Positions 46,437 through 56,330 of a stretch of DNA of 64,000 bases are shown one piece after another; positions within the stretch are counted from its first letter, which is position 1; each line of letters starts with the position of its first letter. The position numbers were made by a program, and so were the translations under genes. This stretch comes from Moritella yayanosii. Its GTDB lineage: Bacteria > Pseudomonadota > Gammaproteobacteria > Enterobacterales > Moritellaceae. The notes under the pieces are model-generated. The model saw only the letters and a program-made list of their open reading frames with translations, made no database searches and was not told the origin of the DNA. The stretch is from contig NZ_LS483250.1 in the NCBI RefSeq assembly GCF_900465055.1, positions 3,410,001-3,474,000 on the forward strand, given 5' to 3'.

Positions 46437-46763
46437 TTATACGCTGACTTCTACCATACCATCGGTGACGCGTACCGCATACACGGGTACTGATAAACTT
46501 GCATCTTCAAGACATTCACCTGTGGTCAGGCTGAAATGCTCTTTATAAAGCGGTGATGAAACGGTTAATACATCTTTAATGGAAGATATTAATCCGCGTG
46601 ATAATACGTTGGCTTTACTGGCTGGGCAGTAGTTATCAATCGCAAACAGTTGGTCTGTTTTACGATCAAAGAAGATCGCAACTTGCTTACCGTTCACTAA
46701 TGCACACACACCGGTATCTGGGGTGAGTTTATCTTTGGCAATAATGGGGGTCCAAATCGTCAT
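46437..46763 (-). CDS. nirD: Nitrite reductase (NADH) small subunit NirD
   Basis: A 108-residue Rieske-fold subunit of the siroheme nitrite reductase. WTPIIAKDKLTPDTGVCALVNGKQVAIF and AIDNYCPASKANVLSRG match NirD. The Cys-His cluster ligands of true Rieske proteins are absent, as is usual in NirD. AAGGATTAATT precedes the ATG. It lies 102 bases after nirB. Confidence 0.93.
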   Translation of the reverse strand: MTIWTPIIAKDKLTPDTGVCALVNGKQVAIFFDRKTDQLFAIDNYCPASKANVLSRGLISSIKDVLTVSSPLYKEHFSLTTGECLEDASLSVPVYAVRVTDGMVEVSV

Positions 46764-46865
46764 AATTAATCCTTAAATCTTGTTTTAGCAGGTGTCACCA
46801 CCTGCTATTATTGTTATGTGTTGCTTTCGTTGAATCGATACATTGTCGTTTGAGTGAGTTGATCG

Positions 46866-49400
46866 TTAGCTCACTTCAACAATCTCAATCAGACCTTCAC
46901 GTTCTGCGGGTGTAGCAGGGCGAATTTGGTCACGCACTTCAACAAACTGAACCGCACTGTCTTTTTCTTCAGAGTTAATGAAGTGTTTAAAGCGCAGTAG
47001 TTTTTCAGGGCTTTCAAGGGTTGTTTTCCACTCACACTGGTAGTTAGCAATGTTTGCGGCCATGTCAGATTCAAGCTCTGCGGTAAGACCCAGTTTGTCG
47101 TTAATAACCACGTTTTTAAGGTAATCTAAGCCACCTTCCATATTTTCTAACCAAACCGATGTACGTTGTAGGCGGTCTGCGGTACGGATATAGAACATCA
47201 ATATACGATCAATATATTTGTACAGCGTGTCAGTATCTAGGTCGGTCGCGAATAAATCGGCATGACGAGGGCGCATACCACCATTACCACAGACATAGAG
47301 ACTCCAGCCACCTTCGGTAGCAATAATACCGATGTCTTTACCCTGAGCTTCAGCACATTCTCGAGTACAACCAGAAACGCCAAACTTAATTTTATGTGGC
47401 GAGCGTAAACCTTTGTAGCGGTTCTCCAGATCAATGGCCAGTGACATGCTGTCTTGCACACCATAACGACACCAGGTACTACCCACACACGATTTTACTG
47501 TACGCAGTGATTTACCGTAAGCGTGACCTGTTTCGAAGCCTGCTTTGATCAGCCATGCCCATATTTCGGGTAATTGATGTAATTGCGCACCAAATAAATC
47601 GATACGTAGTCCACCGGTTATCTTGGTATATAAGCCATACTTTTTAGCCACTTCACCGAGTACAATTAATTTTTCTGGGGTGATCTCACCCGCTGGGATC
47701 CGTGGTACAACAGAGTAGGTACCGTCTTTTTGCATGTTGCCTAAATAAACATCATTGACGTCTTGCAGACCAAGATGATCATCTTCGAGGATGTAGTCAT
47801 TCCAGAATGACGCAAGAATGTTGGCTACAGTCGGCCGACAAATTTCACAACCATGACCTGCGCCAAATTCGGTGATTAATACTGCGAATGTTTTAATACG
47901 TTTAACACGGATTATGTCAGCCAGTTCGGCACGTGAGTAAGCAAAGTGCTCACACAGATCTGTGTTCACTTCAACACCCATGTTTTCAAGTTCGGCATTA
48001 AGTACTTGTGTTACCAGTGCGCTACAACCACCACAACCAGTACCCGCTTTGGTGATTGATTTAATGTCACCAATGCTCGTTGCACCGTCTTGTACCGCAG
48101 CACAAATTTGCCCTTTTGTTACGTCAAGACATGAACAAAGAACCGCTGAATCAGGCAGAGCGTCAACCCCCATAGTGACCGATCCACCTTCTGCGGGTGG
48201 TACCAACATATTCTCTGGCGCCCCGGGAATATCCATGTCGTTTAAATAAATTTGTAACCAAGTACCGTAATCTTCGGCTTCACCCACCATTACCGCGCCC
48301 AGTAATTTCTTACCACATGCGCTGATAACCAGTTTTTTGTAAATTTGGTCAGCTTCGTTAGTGAAAACATAATTTTGTGCGCCTTCTGCTGCGCCATGAG
48401 CATCACCGATACTGGCTACGTCAACACCAAGCAATTTCAGCTTGGTACTCATGTCTGCACCTGTAAACGCTAAGTCACCGGCACCAACAATTTGGTCTAC
48501 CGCTACTTTTGCCATTTGGTAGCCGGGTGCCACTAGACCGAAAATACGGCCTTGCCATAATGCACACTCACCAATCGCAAAAATGTTTTCGTCAGAGGTT
48601 AAACAATGATCGTCGATCTTAATACCACCACGTTCGCCTAATTCTAGGTCGAAAGCGCGGGCCAACTCATCTTGCGGACGAATACCGGCAGAGAAGATGA
48701 TCATATCGGTTTCAACGTGAGTACCGTCTGCAAAGTTCATGCGGTAACGACATGTTTCACCTTTCACAATTTCTTTGGTATTTTTTTCGGTGTGGACGTT
48801 TACGCCTAATGCTGAAATTTTATCTCGCAGGATCTTGCCTCCGCCGTCGTCAACTTGCACTGCCATTAGGCGCGGTGCGAATTCAACCACGTGGGTTTCT
48901 AGTCCTAATTGTTTGATTGCATTTGCCGCTTCAAGACCCAGTAGACCACCACCGATAACCACACCGACTTTGCTTTCTTTGGCCGATGCCGTGATGTCTT
49001 CTAAATCATTAATGGTACGGTAAACCAAACAATGGTCTTGGTCTTTACCTGGAATAGGGGGTACGAATGGGTATGAGCCTGTCGCCAGTACTAATTTATC
49101 GTAACGCTCGACACGACCCTGTGCTGTGGTTACTGTTTTAGCCGCTTTATCAATGCTAACGACTTTATCGTTGACAAAATATTGCACGCCGTTGTCATCA
49201 TAGTATTCTGGCGAGGTCATCATTAAGTCATCAGCGGTTTTACCACTGAAGTAAGCACTTAACTGTACACGATCATAAGCGAGACGTGATTCTTCACTGA
49301 ATGTGGTGATTTGCACTTCATCCATTTTTCCTTGTTGAATAAATTGATCAATAAAATGGTGACCTACCATGCCGTTACCGACAACTATAATTCTTTTCAT
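46866..49400 (-). CDS. nirB: Nitrite reductase (NADH) large subunit NirB
   Basis: Reduces nitrite to ammonium in the cytoplasm with NADH. The 844 residues are FAD/NAD domains (IIVVGNGMVGHHF; VGVVIGGGLLGLEAA near 150), a BFD-like [2Fe-2S] domain (CSCLDVTKGQ ... GTGCGGC, about 425-470), and the siroheme/[4Fe-4S] reductase part (SCVGSTWCRYG, GVSGCTRECAEAQGKD, YVCGNGG near 640-740). GGAG lies six bases before the ATG. Eleven bases separate it from cobA. It supplies ammonium from NasA-made nitrite. Confidence 0.96.
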   Translation of the reverse strand: MKRIIVVGNGMVGHHFIDQFIQQGKMDEVQITTFSEESRLAYDRVQLSAYFSGKTADDLMMTSPEYYDDNGVQYFVNDKVVSIDKAAKTVTTAQGRVERYDKLVLATGSYPFVPPIPGKDQDHCLVYRTINDLEDITASAKESKVGVVIGGGLLGLEAANAIKQLGLETHVVEFAPRLMAVQVDDGGGKILRDKISALGVNVHTEKNTKEIVKGETCRYRMNFADGTHVETDMIIFSAGIRPQDELARAFDLELGERGGIKIDDHCLTSDENIFAIGECALWQGRIFGLVAPGYQMAKVAVDQIVGAGDLAFTGADMSTKLKLLGVDVASIGDAHGAAEGAQNYVFTNEADQIYKKLVISACGKKLLGAVMVGEAEDYGTWLQIYLNDMDIPGAPENMLVPPAEGGSVTMGVDALPDSAVLCSCLDVTKGQICAAVQDGATSIGDIKSITKAGTGCGGCSALVTQVLNAELENMGVEVNTDLCEHFAYSRAELADIIRVKRIKTFAVLITEFGAGHGCEICRPTVANILASFWNDYILEDDHLGLQDVNDVYLGNMQKDGTYSVVPRIPAGEITPEKLIVLGEVAKKYGLYTKITGGLRIDLFGAQLHQLPEIWAWLIKAGFETGHAYGKSLRTVKSCVGSTWCRYGVQDSMSLAIDLENRYKGLRSPHKIKFGVSGCTRECAEAQGKDIGIIATEGGWSLYVCGNGGMRPRHADLFATDLDTDTLYKYIDRILMFYIRTADRLQRTSVWLENMEGGLDYLKNVVINDKLGLTAELESDMAANIANYQCEWKTTLESPEKLLRFKHFINSEEKDSAVQFVEVRDQIRPATPAEREGLIEIVEVS

Positions 49401-49411
49401 GACATGCTCCG

Positions 49412-50230
49412 TTATGCGCTTAATTCTTGATTTTTTGCCGCTTGCTCTAGATCTCGCCAGCTAAGTTGCTCTGCAAGAGAGACAACTTTGCCGATCACAA
49501 TCAGGCTAGGGCTTTGTAATTGGTGTTCAATCGCCAGTTTTGGCAAGGTAGCTACAGTGCCAACGAATTCTCTCTGTTGTGGTGTCGAGCCGTTTTCTAT
49601 CAAGGCAGCAGGAGTATCACTGGCTAAACCATGACTGATCAGTTGCGCTGAAATTTCCGTTAATTTACCCAATCCCATATAGAACACTAAGGTGTGTTCT
49701 AGGTGCGCTAACTGCGACCAATGTAGGTCTAATTGGCCATTTTTTAGGTGTCCAGTAATAAAGGTACAGCCCGTTGACAGACCTCTGTGGGTTAACGGGA
49801 TCCCTGCGTAGGCGGTACAGCCCGATGCTGCGGTGATACCAGGCACGACGATTGTTTTGATATCGTGGGCATGGAGCACCAGTAGTTCTTCACTACCGCG
49901 GCCAAATACAAATGGGTCACCGCCTTTAAGGCGACAAATATTAAGACCTTGTTTGGCTTTATCAACCATGAATAAATTCAATTGGTCTTGTGGAATACAA
50001 TGGTCTGCTTTTTTCTTACCGACATAGATCGCTTTGGTATGGGGTGGAAATAACGCTCTAATGTCGTGGCTAACCAAGTTATCAAACAAGATCAGATCGG
50101 CACTCTCAATCGCCTTTAAAGCTTTTAGTGTGAGTAACTCTGGATCCCCCGGACCTGCTCCTACTAATGCGACTTGACCTAGCGTGCTGTTATTTTTTGA
50201 TTGCGCTTTGGTAATTAATTCAACTGTCAT
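49412..50230 (-). CDS. cobA: Uroporphyrinogen-III C-methyltransferase (CobA/SUMT)
   Basis: Makes precorrin-2, the precursor of siroheme for NirB. The 272 residues show VGAGPGDPELLTLKAL, YVGKK, CRLKGGDPFVFGRGSEE, VVPGITAASGCTAYAGIPLTHRG and ALIENGSTPQQR. It lacks the N-terminal CysG dehydrogenase/ferrochelatase part, so those steps must come from elsewhere. It is the first gene of the nitrite unit, 27 bases downstream of the estimated start of its sigma-54 promoter. Confidence 0.95.
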   Translation of the reverse strand: MTVELITKAQSKNNSTLGQVALVGAGPGDPELLTLKALKAIESADLILFDNLVSHDIRALFPPHTKAIYVGKKKADHCIPQDQLNLFMVDKAKQGLNICRLKGGDPFVFGRGSEELLVLHAHDIKTIVVPGITAASGCTAYAGIPLTHRGLSTGCTFITGHLKNGQLDLHWSQLAHLEHTLVFYMGLGKLTEISAQLISHGLASDTPAALIENGSTPQQREFVGTVATLPKLAIEHQLQSPSLIVIGKVVSLAEQLSWRDLEQAAKNQELSA

Positions 50231-50268
50231 GACTCACATCCCTGTAGTACTGCTCTGTACTCACTAAC

Positions 50269-50284
50269 GCAAAGACAATGCCAA
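50269..50284 (-). promoter_or_regulatory. Sigma-54 promoter for cobA-nirB-nirD-kinase
   Basis: On the minus strand the site reads TTGGCATTGTCTTTGC: the -24 element TTGGCA and -12 element TTGC, with the invariant GG and GC ten bases apart. Initiation is expected near 50257, just before the cobA start. Confidence 0.8.
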
Positions 50285-50378
50285 CTCTTTAATTCAAGTG
50301 TTAGTTATTGATATTTAAGTGTTTGTTTATATACATTGATTTGTATAAGGTTTTTTAGATGATTAAGTAGTGTGATGT

Positions 50379-50415
50379 TGCACCAGTTTTTTCATTCTCG
50401 CACAGCCATGGTGCA
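50379..50415. promoter_or_regulatory. NtrC-type enhancer between the divergent nitrate operons
   Basis: CGCACAGCCATGGTGCA (50399-50415) closely matches the glnA NtrC site TGCACCAACATGGTGCT. A second half-site TGCACCA (50379-50385) lies 20 bases upstream, about two helical turns. The main site is roughly 150-160 bases from both predicted starts, so one enhancer could serve both operons. The remainder of this 404-base gap contains the two sigma-54 promoters and no gene that I can see. Confidence 0.7.
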
Positions 50416-50541
50416 GCTAAGGCTGAGTGGTTGCGGATAGATGTCGTTAAAACGAGGGGGTGTGGGCAATAGGCAGGAAGATCTCTGTGTTTATGCAGGT
50501 TAAGAAGAACATCATTCTTTTTATAGGTGTTTAAAGTAAGC

Positions 50542-50557
50542 TGGCTTGGTTATTGCT
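50542..50557 (+). promoter_or_regulatory. Sigma-54 promoter for nasA and its partner
   Basis: TGGCTTGGTTATTGCT has -24 TGGC and -12 TTGC with GG and GC ten bases apart. Initiation is expected near 50568, giving a leader of about 65 bases before nasA. Confidence 0.75.
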
Positions 50558-50634
50558 CACTTGTCTTGATAGAGAATGTATTTATAAAAATAAAACAATA
50601 AACAATGTGCTGAGCAATTCAATGGAGACGTCTT

Positions 50635-52824
50635 ATGATTTTCGGACGCAAGGATCAAAAGCCTATTCGCATTGCGGATAAACAGATTAAAGAATGGAAA
50701 TATACAACGTGTGGATATTGTTCTACAGGTTGTTCTATCGAGATCGGTGTTAATGAGCAAGGGAATGCAGTTGCGAGTCGGGGCGTGGCTGACGCTGATG
50801 TAAACAGAGGTAAGTTGTGCATTAAAGGTATCTTTGAGCATGAGTTATTTGACGCAGCAGGACGTGGTAACCATCCCCTGGTGCGCGATCAAATTCATGA
50901 GCCGTATAAAGAAATAAGTTGGGATGTAGCACTCGATACCATGGGCGAAAAAATTAAAGCGATTCAAGACCAATATGGTAAAGATGCATTTGCCATTGTC
51001 TCTACAGGGCAGTTATTAACGGAAGAGTTTTATACCCTAGGTAAGTTAACGCGTGGTTGTATTGGTACCAATAATTACGATGGTAATACCACCTTATGTA
51101 TGGCCTCTGCCGTATCGGGTTATAAACGCTCATTTGGTTCGGATGGCCCTCCTGGCTGTTACGATGATTTTTCGCATACCGATTGCCTAATTGCCTGGGG
51201 TTCTAACCTGCCAGAGCAGCACCCCGTTATTTATTGGCGGTTAAAAGAAGCCAAAGAACAGCGCAACTTCCCGCTTATCGTGGTTGATCCGCGAGTCACT
51301 ATGCTGGCGCAGTTTGCCGATATCCATTTGCCGATTAGTCCTGGTACCGATATCGTTTTACAAAATGCTTTAATGCATGTGATCTTAAAAGAAGGCCTCG
51401 AAGATAAAGACTATATCGAAAAACACACCAATGGCATTGAAGAGTTAAGAGCCTGTGTCGCCGATTTTGACCCGACATCAGCCGCTAAGATCTGTGGTAT
51501 CGATGAAGATACTATCCGTCATGTGGCCCGTTTATTTGCTAACGCAGGTCGTGCCATGAGTATCTGGACCATGGGCCTGAATCAAAGTACCCATGGCAGT
51601 GACGCCATCACGGGTTGTAATTCATTATCGCTGATCACGGGTAATATTGGTGTTCCGGGTGGCACTAGCTTATCTATTACTGGTCAATGTAATGCGATGG
51701 GCACACGTGAGTGGTCTTCTTGTTCTGGCTTACCGGGTTATCGCGCATTAGAGAAAGAAAAGGATCGTAACGATATTGCTGAATTTTGGGGCATTGACCC
51801 AGAGTTCTTCCCGAAAAAACGCGGGTTAGCACAAACCGATATTTTTCCTGCGATAGAAACAGGTCAAATTAAAGGGCTATGGCTGGTGGCGACCAACCCA
51901 ATGACCTCGATGCCGAATACTTCGCGTATTCGTAAAACATTAGAGAAGTTAGATTTCTTAGTGGTGCAGGACGCTTATCAAGATGTAGAGACTACCCAAT
52001 ACGCGCACATGTTTTTACCTGCTGCAGTTTGGGCCGAGAAAGAAGGGGTCTTCACCAATACCGAGCGCCGCGTTAACCGCGTCAGTAATGTGCAGCCGCC
52101 AAAAGGGAACTCTAAATCTGACTTCTGGATCTTCTCTGAATTATCGAAGCGTTTTGAAAATGGTAAAAAAATAACCTTTCCTGCCACGCCAGAGGAAGCA
52201 TTTGAAGAAATGAAAACGCTGTCCAAAGGTGCTGACCGTAATCTTGATATTTCAGGCATGACTTACGAAAAAATCGAACAAGCCCGTGGTCTACAGTGGC
52301 CGTATCGAGAAGGTGCCACGGACAATGACGAAGGCGCGCGTTTATATACCGATGGTAAATTTGCCACGCCAACAGGCAAAGCCAATTTAATTCCACTGCC
52401 TTGGATTGATAATAATGAACACCCTTGCGATGAATACCCATTCTGGTTAAACAGTGGTCGTGTGGTGGAACATTTTCACACCCGTACCCGTACCGGTAAA
52501 ATGGGTAATCTCAACAAATATAGTCCAACCCCGTATATGGAAATGAATCCAGACGCCGCTGCCAAGCTGGGTATCAAACATCAAAGTTATGTGCGTTTGG
52601 CTTCGCGTCGAGGTGATGCGATCGTCATGGTGCAATTAACCCAGCGTGTGGCACCAAACGCGGTATTTATTCCATTCCATTTCCATGATTGTGTTAATCG
52701 CTTGTCGTTAGGTCTACTTGATCCGCATTCACGTCAACCTGCATTCAAACAGAGTTCAATTCGTATTGAGCATGTAGATCAGAAACTGGCCGCGAAAATG
52801 AACCGTGAGAGACGTACGTACTAG
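50635..52824 (+). CDS. nasA: Assimilatory nitrate reductase catalytic subunit (NasA/NarB type)
   Basis: Molybdopterin enzyme that reduces nitrate to nitrite in the cytoplasm. It has 729 residues. An N-terminal [4Fe-4S] site uses Cys26, Cys29, Cys33 and Cys62 (CGYCSTGC ... GKLCIKG). Cys155 in TLCMASAV is the expected Mo ligand, as in NapA, NasA and NarB. No Tat signal is present, against a periplasmic NapA. It lacks the C-terminal BFD domain of Klebsiella-type NasA and is nearer the length of cyanobacterial NarB. Formate dehydrogenase is the main alternative; the divergent nirBD and NtrC site favour nitrate. GGAGACG precedes the ATG. Confidence 0.85.
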   Translation: MIFGRKDQKPIRIADKQIKEWKYTTCGYCSTGCSIEIGVNEQGNAVASRGVADADVNRGKLCIKGIFEHELFDAAGRGNHPLVRDQIHEPYKEISWDVALDTMGEKIKAIQDQYGKDAFAIVSTGQLLTEEFYTLGKLTRGCIGTNNYDGNTTLCMASAVSGYKRSFGSDGPPGCYDDFSHTDCLIAWGSNLPEQHPVIYWRLKEAKEQRNFPLIVVDPRVTMLAQFADIHLPISPGTDIVLQNALMHVILKEGLEDKDYIEKHTNGIEELRACVADFDPTSAAKICGIDEDTIRHVARLFANAGRAMSIWTMGLNQSTHGSDAITGCNSLSLITGNIGVPGGTSLSITGQCNAMGTREWSSCSGLPGYRALEKEKDRNDIAEFWGIDPEFFPKKRGLAQTDIFPAIETGQIKGLWLVATNPMTSMPNTSRIRKTLEKLDFLVVQDAYQDVETTQYAHMFLPAAVWAEKEGVFTNTERRVNRVSNVQPPKGNSKSDFWIFSELSKRFENGKKITFPATPEEAFEEMKTLSKGADRNLDISGMTYEKIEQARGLQWPYREGATDNDEGARLYTDGKFATPTGKANLIPLPWIDNNEHPCDEYPFWLNSGRVVEHFHTRTRTGKMGNLNKYSPTPYMEMNPDAAAKLGIKHQSYVRLASRRGDAIVMVQLTQRVAPNAVFIPFHFHDCVNRLSLGLLDPHSRQPAFKQSSIRIEHVDQKLAAKMNRERRTY

Positions 52825-52902
52825 CTATTTTTGTACATGATTTTTTATAGACAGTTACGTTTATTTATAGCGACTAGAGCGAGAACATAACAGGGATAAA
52901 TT

Positions 52903-54804
52903 ATGTTAGATAAATTAGAACAGTTTAGAGACCGCCTTGATCAAATCGGGGCGCCAGAAAAACCGGTTGTTAAAGATGGTACGCCGATCTTTGAGCACCG
53001 TGTTGGTGAGCAAGATTACGCCAAATTAGCAGATGTAGAAATATTTGATGTTAATACTTACGGCAATAAAATTGATTTAATCGAACGTACCGAAGGTAAA
53101 CTGCCGGTTGGTCGTTCAATGAATATTAATGAAAATAAAGCGGTAGGTGATAACCCGAATCGTAATAAACAGCATGCCTTCCACTTTACCGCGGATAACT
53201 GTATTGGTTGTCACGCGTGTGAAGCCGCGTGTAGTGAAAAGAATGACAACCCTGCACATATTGCCTTCCGCAGTGTGGGCTATGTCGAGAGTGGCAGTTA
53301 CCCTGATTACAAACGTATTAATATATCCATGGCGTGTAATCACTGTGATGATCCGGTTTGTCTAAAAGGTTGTCCAACCAAAGCTTATACCAAACATGTT
53401 GAATATGGCGCGGTATTGCAAGATCCGGATACTTGTTTTGGTTGTGGTTATTGTACTTGGGTTTGCCCATACAATGCGCCACAACTCGATCCAATTAAAG
53501 GTCAAGTAACCAAATGTAATATGTGTGTAGATCGTCTGGAAGTCGGGTTAAAACCAGCGTGTGTCGCCGCATGCCTGGGTAATGCACTTAACTTTGGGGT
53601 GGTGGAAAATACCCCTGAAAACCGTATTCAGGCGAAAACATCGATGCCGGGGTTTCCTGATCCTAGTATCACCCAACCGAATATCCGTTTCCAGCAGACC
53701 ACCAGTACTCAGCGTGAAATGACGCGTACTGATAACATGCCGCTTAAATACCATAAACAAGATGATGGCTCGTTCCGCTCGGTGGTGGATGAAAAAGACG
53801 GTAAGGAACAATCGTGGAACTTGGGTCGTTTGAGTTCACGTGAAAATCCACTGGTGATATTTACCCTGTTTTCACAAGCGGCGATGGGCGCATTTGCGCT
53901 TATCTTTCTTGGCCCATTACTGGGCATCGAAAGCTTAACTGGATTTACAGGATCTGGCGCGGGTTTGTCATTGCTGGTTATATTAATGGCGATGCAAGCG
54001 ATTGGCTTATTAATGTCGACACTGCATCTTGGTAAACCTAAGCGTTTCTATCGTGGCTTTAACAACCTAGCACATTCTCCTGTCAGTCGAGAGGGCTTAG
54101 GTGTGGCCTTATTCTTTGGCTTCATGGGCGCATTTATGTTCTTCCAAGGGCTCGCTTGGTACTTTGACGTTAACATCTTTAATTATGTGGCGAATGTCTT
54201 TGGTGTGCTGGCCTTAATCGGTAGTGCTGGTGGTATATTTTACATGTACCGCAGTTACCGTATCAAAGCGCGTCCGTTCTGGGATCATTGGCAAACCGCT
54301 TGTTCGTTTGTTGGTTCTGCAATTGCACTCGGGTCGCTATTAACGGCTTTGGTCGCTGTGATGGGTGGCGTTGAGCTTTATCCATTACTTACCGAGTTAG
54401 CGCCTGTTGCCATCACCGGTTTAGTGATTGAAGCGTTTGGTCTCTATTCACATGCTAAACACCTCAATGTAGAGCAGGGGGAAGGTGCGGCTTCGCATTA
54501 CGTACAATGCACAACATTTGGTAAAACGTATAAGTTACGTAATCTTACCGTGGCCATTAATATTTTTGCGGTAACCTTACTGGCTGTATTAGCACCATCT
54601 GGTATCTTAAGTCTGTTATGGTTATTGCCAATGGCATCCATTGCATTAGCGTCAACCGTCAGTCGTGCGCTGTTTTATGTACTTGTTATTCCGACCACTA
54701 TGCCAGGTGCATTCTTTTGGAAAAATAAAGGCTTTGAGCAACATGCTCGTGATGTTGGCTTAGCAGATATGCCACAAGTGGGTATTATACCTGACTTGCA
54801 TTAA
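52903..54804 (+). CDS. Fused four-cluster ferredoxin / NrfD-DmsC-type membrane subunit
   Basis: A 633-residue fusion. Residues about 90-240 form a DmsB/NrfC-like electron-transfer unit with four cysteine groups: Cys100/103/106/110 (CIGCHACEAAC), CNHCDDPVCLKGCP, CFGCGYCTWVCP and CNMCVDRL..CVAAC. From about 309 onward are roughly eight hydrophobic helices like the DmsC/NrfD quinol-binding anchor (LIVIFTLFSQAAMGAF-type start, STLHLGKPKRFYRGFNN). No signal peptide exists, so the clusters face the cytoplasm. Lying 78 bases after nasA, it probably passes quinol electrons to it. It is separate from the usual NAD(P)H or ferredoxin donors of NasA. Confidence 0.85.
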   Translation: MLDKLEQFRDRLDQIGAPEKPVVKDGTPIFEHRVGEQDYAKLADVEIFDVNTYGNKIDLIERTEGKLPVGRSMNINENKAVGDNPNRNKQHAFHFTADNCIGCHACEAACSEKNDNPAHIAFRSVGYVESGSYPDYKRINISMACNHCDDPVCLKGCPTKAYTKHVEYGAVLQDPDTCFGCGYCTWVCPYNAPQLDPIKGQVTKCNMCVDRLEVGLKPACVAACLGNALNFGVVENTPENRIQAKTSMPGFPDPSITQPNIRFQQTTSTQREMTRTDNMPLKYHKQDDGSFRSVVDEKDGKEQSWNLGRLSSRENPLVIFTLFSQAAMGAFALIFLGPLLGIESLTGFTGSGAGLSLLVILMAMQAIGLLMSTLHLGKPKRFYRGFNNLAHSPVSREGLGVALFFGFMGAFMFFQGLAWYFDVNIFNYVANVFGVLALIGSAGGIFYMYRSYRIKARPFWDHWQTACSFVGSAIALGSLLTALVAVMGGVELYPLLTELAPVAITGLVIEAFGLYSHAKHLNVEQGEGAASHYVQCTTFGKTYKLRNLTVAINIFAVTLLAVLAPSGILSLLWLLPMASIALASTVSRALFYVLVIPTTMPGAFFWKNKGFEQHARDVGLADMPQVGIIPDLH

Positions 54805-54868
54805 TGGGGTGTATCTGATTTGTAGTAAATGGTATCTGACTGACGATAAATCGCAGGAAAGGTGTGAT

Positions 54869-54890
54869 AAGGGCAGCGCTTGCTGCCTTT
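54869..54890 (+). terminator. Hairpin after the nasA operon
   Basis: AAGGGCAGC and GCTGCCTTT pair around loop GCTT, followed by GTTATTT, a weak T-run. It is a probable terminator. The rest of the 475-base gap to rpoH (to 55279) is AT-rich and presumably carries rpoH promoters; I could not assign a sigma-32, sigma-E or sigma-70 site with confidence. Confidence 0.6.
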
Positions 54891-55279
54891 GTTATTTATG
54901 AAGATAATACTAATTTAGAGACGGTTAGCGAAGTGTTGAATCTTATCGATAAGTTAAAGTCATACTAAAAGATTAGCATTAGCCGATTGATTAATTTTCA
55001 ATTGTCATGTTAATGTAATTGTCTGTAATGAGACTAGAAATTTTCCAATCTAGGGTTAAACTTGATTGTACATAAATAATACAGCTGTCGTTAGATATGG
55101 TGATATTTATCTGTTTATCAACAAACTGAATTATCTATTTTAAATACTTAATACAACTATTTTTAATATTTAAGAAAATATAGTTTATTTGTGCAGTTAT
55201 GCTGATGGTTGAATTTGTCGGTAGGCCTCAGTCGTGATAAGATTGCGCAGATTAATGTGTAATAAGGGGAGAATTGTTG

Positions 55280-56143
55280 ATGAGCAAAGATATGCAAAGT
55301 ATGGCATTAGTTCCTCAGGGTAGCATTGAAGCCTATATCCAAGGCGTGAATAATATTCCAATGTTGACTGCTGAACAAGAAAAGGAACTAGGCGAACGCT
55401 TGCAGAATGAAGGTGATGTTGATGCTGCACGTCAGTTGATCATGTCACATCTACGCTTTGTAGTTCACGTTGCTCGTGGTTACGCAGGTTATGGACTTGC
55501 TCAAGCTGACTTGATCCAAGAAGGCAACATCGGCTTAATGAAAGCGGTGAAACGATTTAATCCCGCGGTAGGTGTAAGACTGGTGTCTTTTGCCGTGCAT
55601 TGGGTTAAAGCTGAGATCCATGAATTTGTACTGCGTAATTGGCGTGTAGTAAAAGTTGCGACGACTAAAGCGCAACGTAAACTATTCTTTAATTTACGTA
55701 AATCAAAAAAACGCTTAGGCTGGTTTACCAGTGCTGAAGTGAAAACCGTTGCAGAGACCCTTGGCGTTTCTACTAAAGATGTAGTGGAAATGGAATCAAG
55801 AATGTCTTACTCAGATCAAGCATTTGATTTATACGCTGATGATGATAGTGATAAGGACTCTGGTTCAACGAGTTTTTCGCCAGCACAGTATTTGGAGGAC
55901 AACTCTTCGGATGTAGCGCTACAAGTAGAACGTGAAAACTGGGATAAAAGCGCATCTCGACGTTTAACTAACGCAATTTCTGAATTAGATGAACGTAGCC
56001 AAGATATCGTTAAATCTCGTTGGTTAGCGGAAGACAAAGCCACACTGCAATACTTAGCTGATCGTTATGGTGTTTCTGCTGAACGTGTTCGTCAGTTAGA
56101 AAAAAATGCCATGAAAAAACTGCGCGAGTTTATTACCGAATAA
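55280..56143 (+). CDS. rpoH: RNA polymerase heat-shock sigma factor (sigma-32, RpoH)
   Basis: A 287-residue sigma-70-family factor close to E. coli RpoH. Region 2 reads [41 protein letters not shown] and [37 protein letters not shown] (the RpoH box), and region 4 ends [25 protein letters not shown] 55280 has AAGGGGAGA upstream; a TTG at 55274 is a poorer start. It stands alone, about 36 kb from ftsYEX, which it follows directly in E. coli. Confidence 0.95.
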   Translation: MSKDMQSMALVPQGSIEAYIQGVNNIPMLTAEQEKELGERLQNEGDVDAARQLIMSHLRFVVHVARGYAGYGLAQADLIQEGNIGLMKAVKRFNPAVGVRLVSFAVHWVKAEIHEFVLRNWRVVKVATTKAQRKLFFNLRKSKKRLGWFTSAEVKTVAETLGVSTKDVVEMESRMSYSDQAFDLYADDDSDKDSGSTSFSPAQYLEDNSSDVALQVERENWDKSASRRLTNAISELDERSQDIVKSRWLAEDKATLQYLADRYGVSAERVRQLEKNAMKKLREFITE

Positions 56144-56162
56144 TAAACACACAGAATTGTTA

Positions 56163-56198
56163 AAATGAGGTCTCCAATGGAGGCCTCATTTTTTTTGG
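56163..56198 (+). terminator. Terminator after rpoH
   Basis: AATGAGGTCTCC pairs with GGAGGCCTCATT around aat, followed by a run of T: a strong intrinsic terminator. Confidence 0.92.
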
Positions 56199-56330
56199 CA
56201 AGAAAATAAATAAACGTTTGATCTCTTATTTGGTTTTCAGGGCAGGGCGCTTAAAAGTTTCTTAGAGCGTTTGGTTAATGGCGCCTTTCGTCACTAGGAT
56301 ATGGTTAACTTAAATATACTCAATAAGCGG

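Noticed and set aside
50635..52824. Periplasmic respiratory nitrate reductase NapA
   Set aside because: No twin-arginine signal, no napB/napD nearby, divergence from nirBD and sigma-54/NtrC-type sites all favour an assimilatory cytoplasmic enzyme.
54805..55279. Specific sigma-32, sigma-E or sigma-70 promoter for rpoH
   Set aside because: Several AT-rich hexamers look partial, but none has both elements at correct spacing convincingly enough to report.
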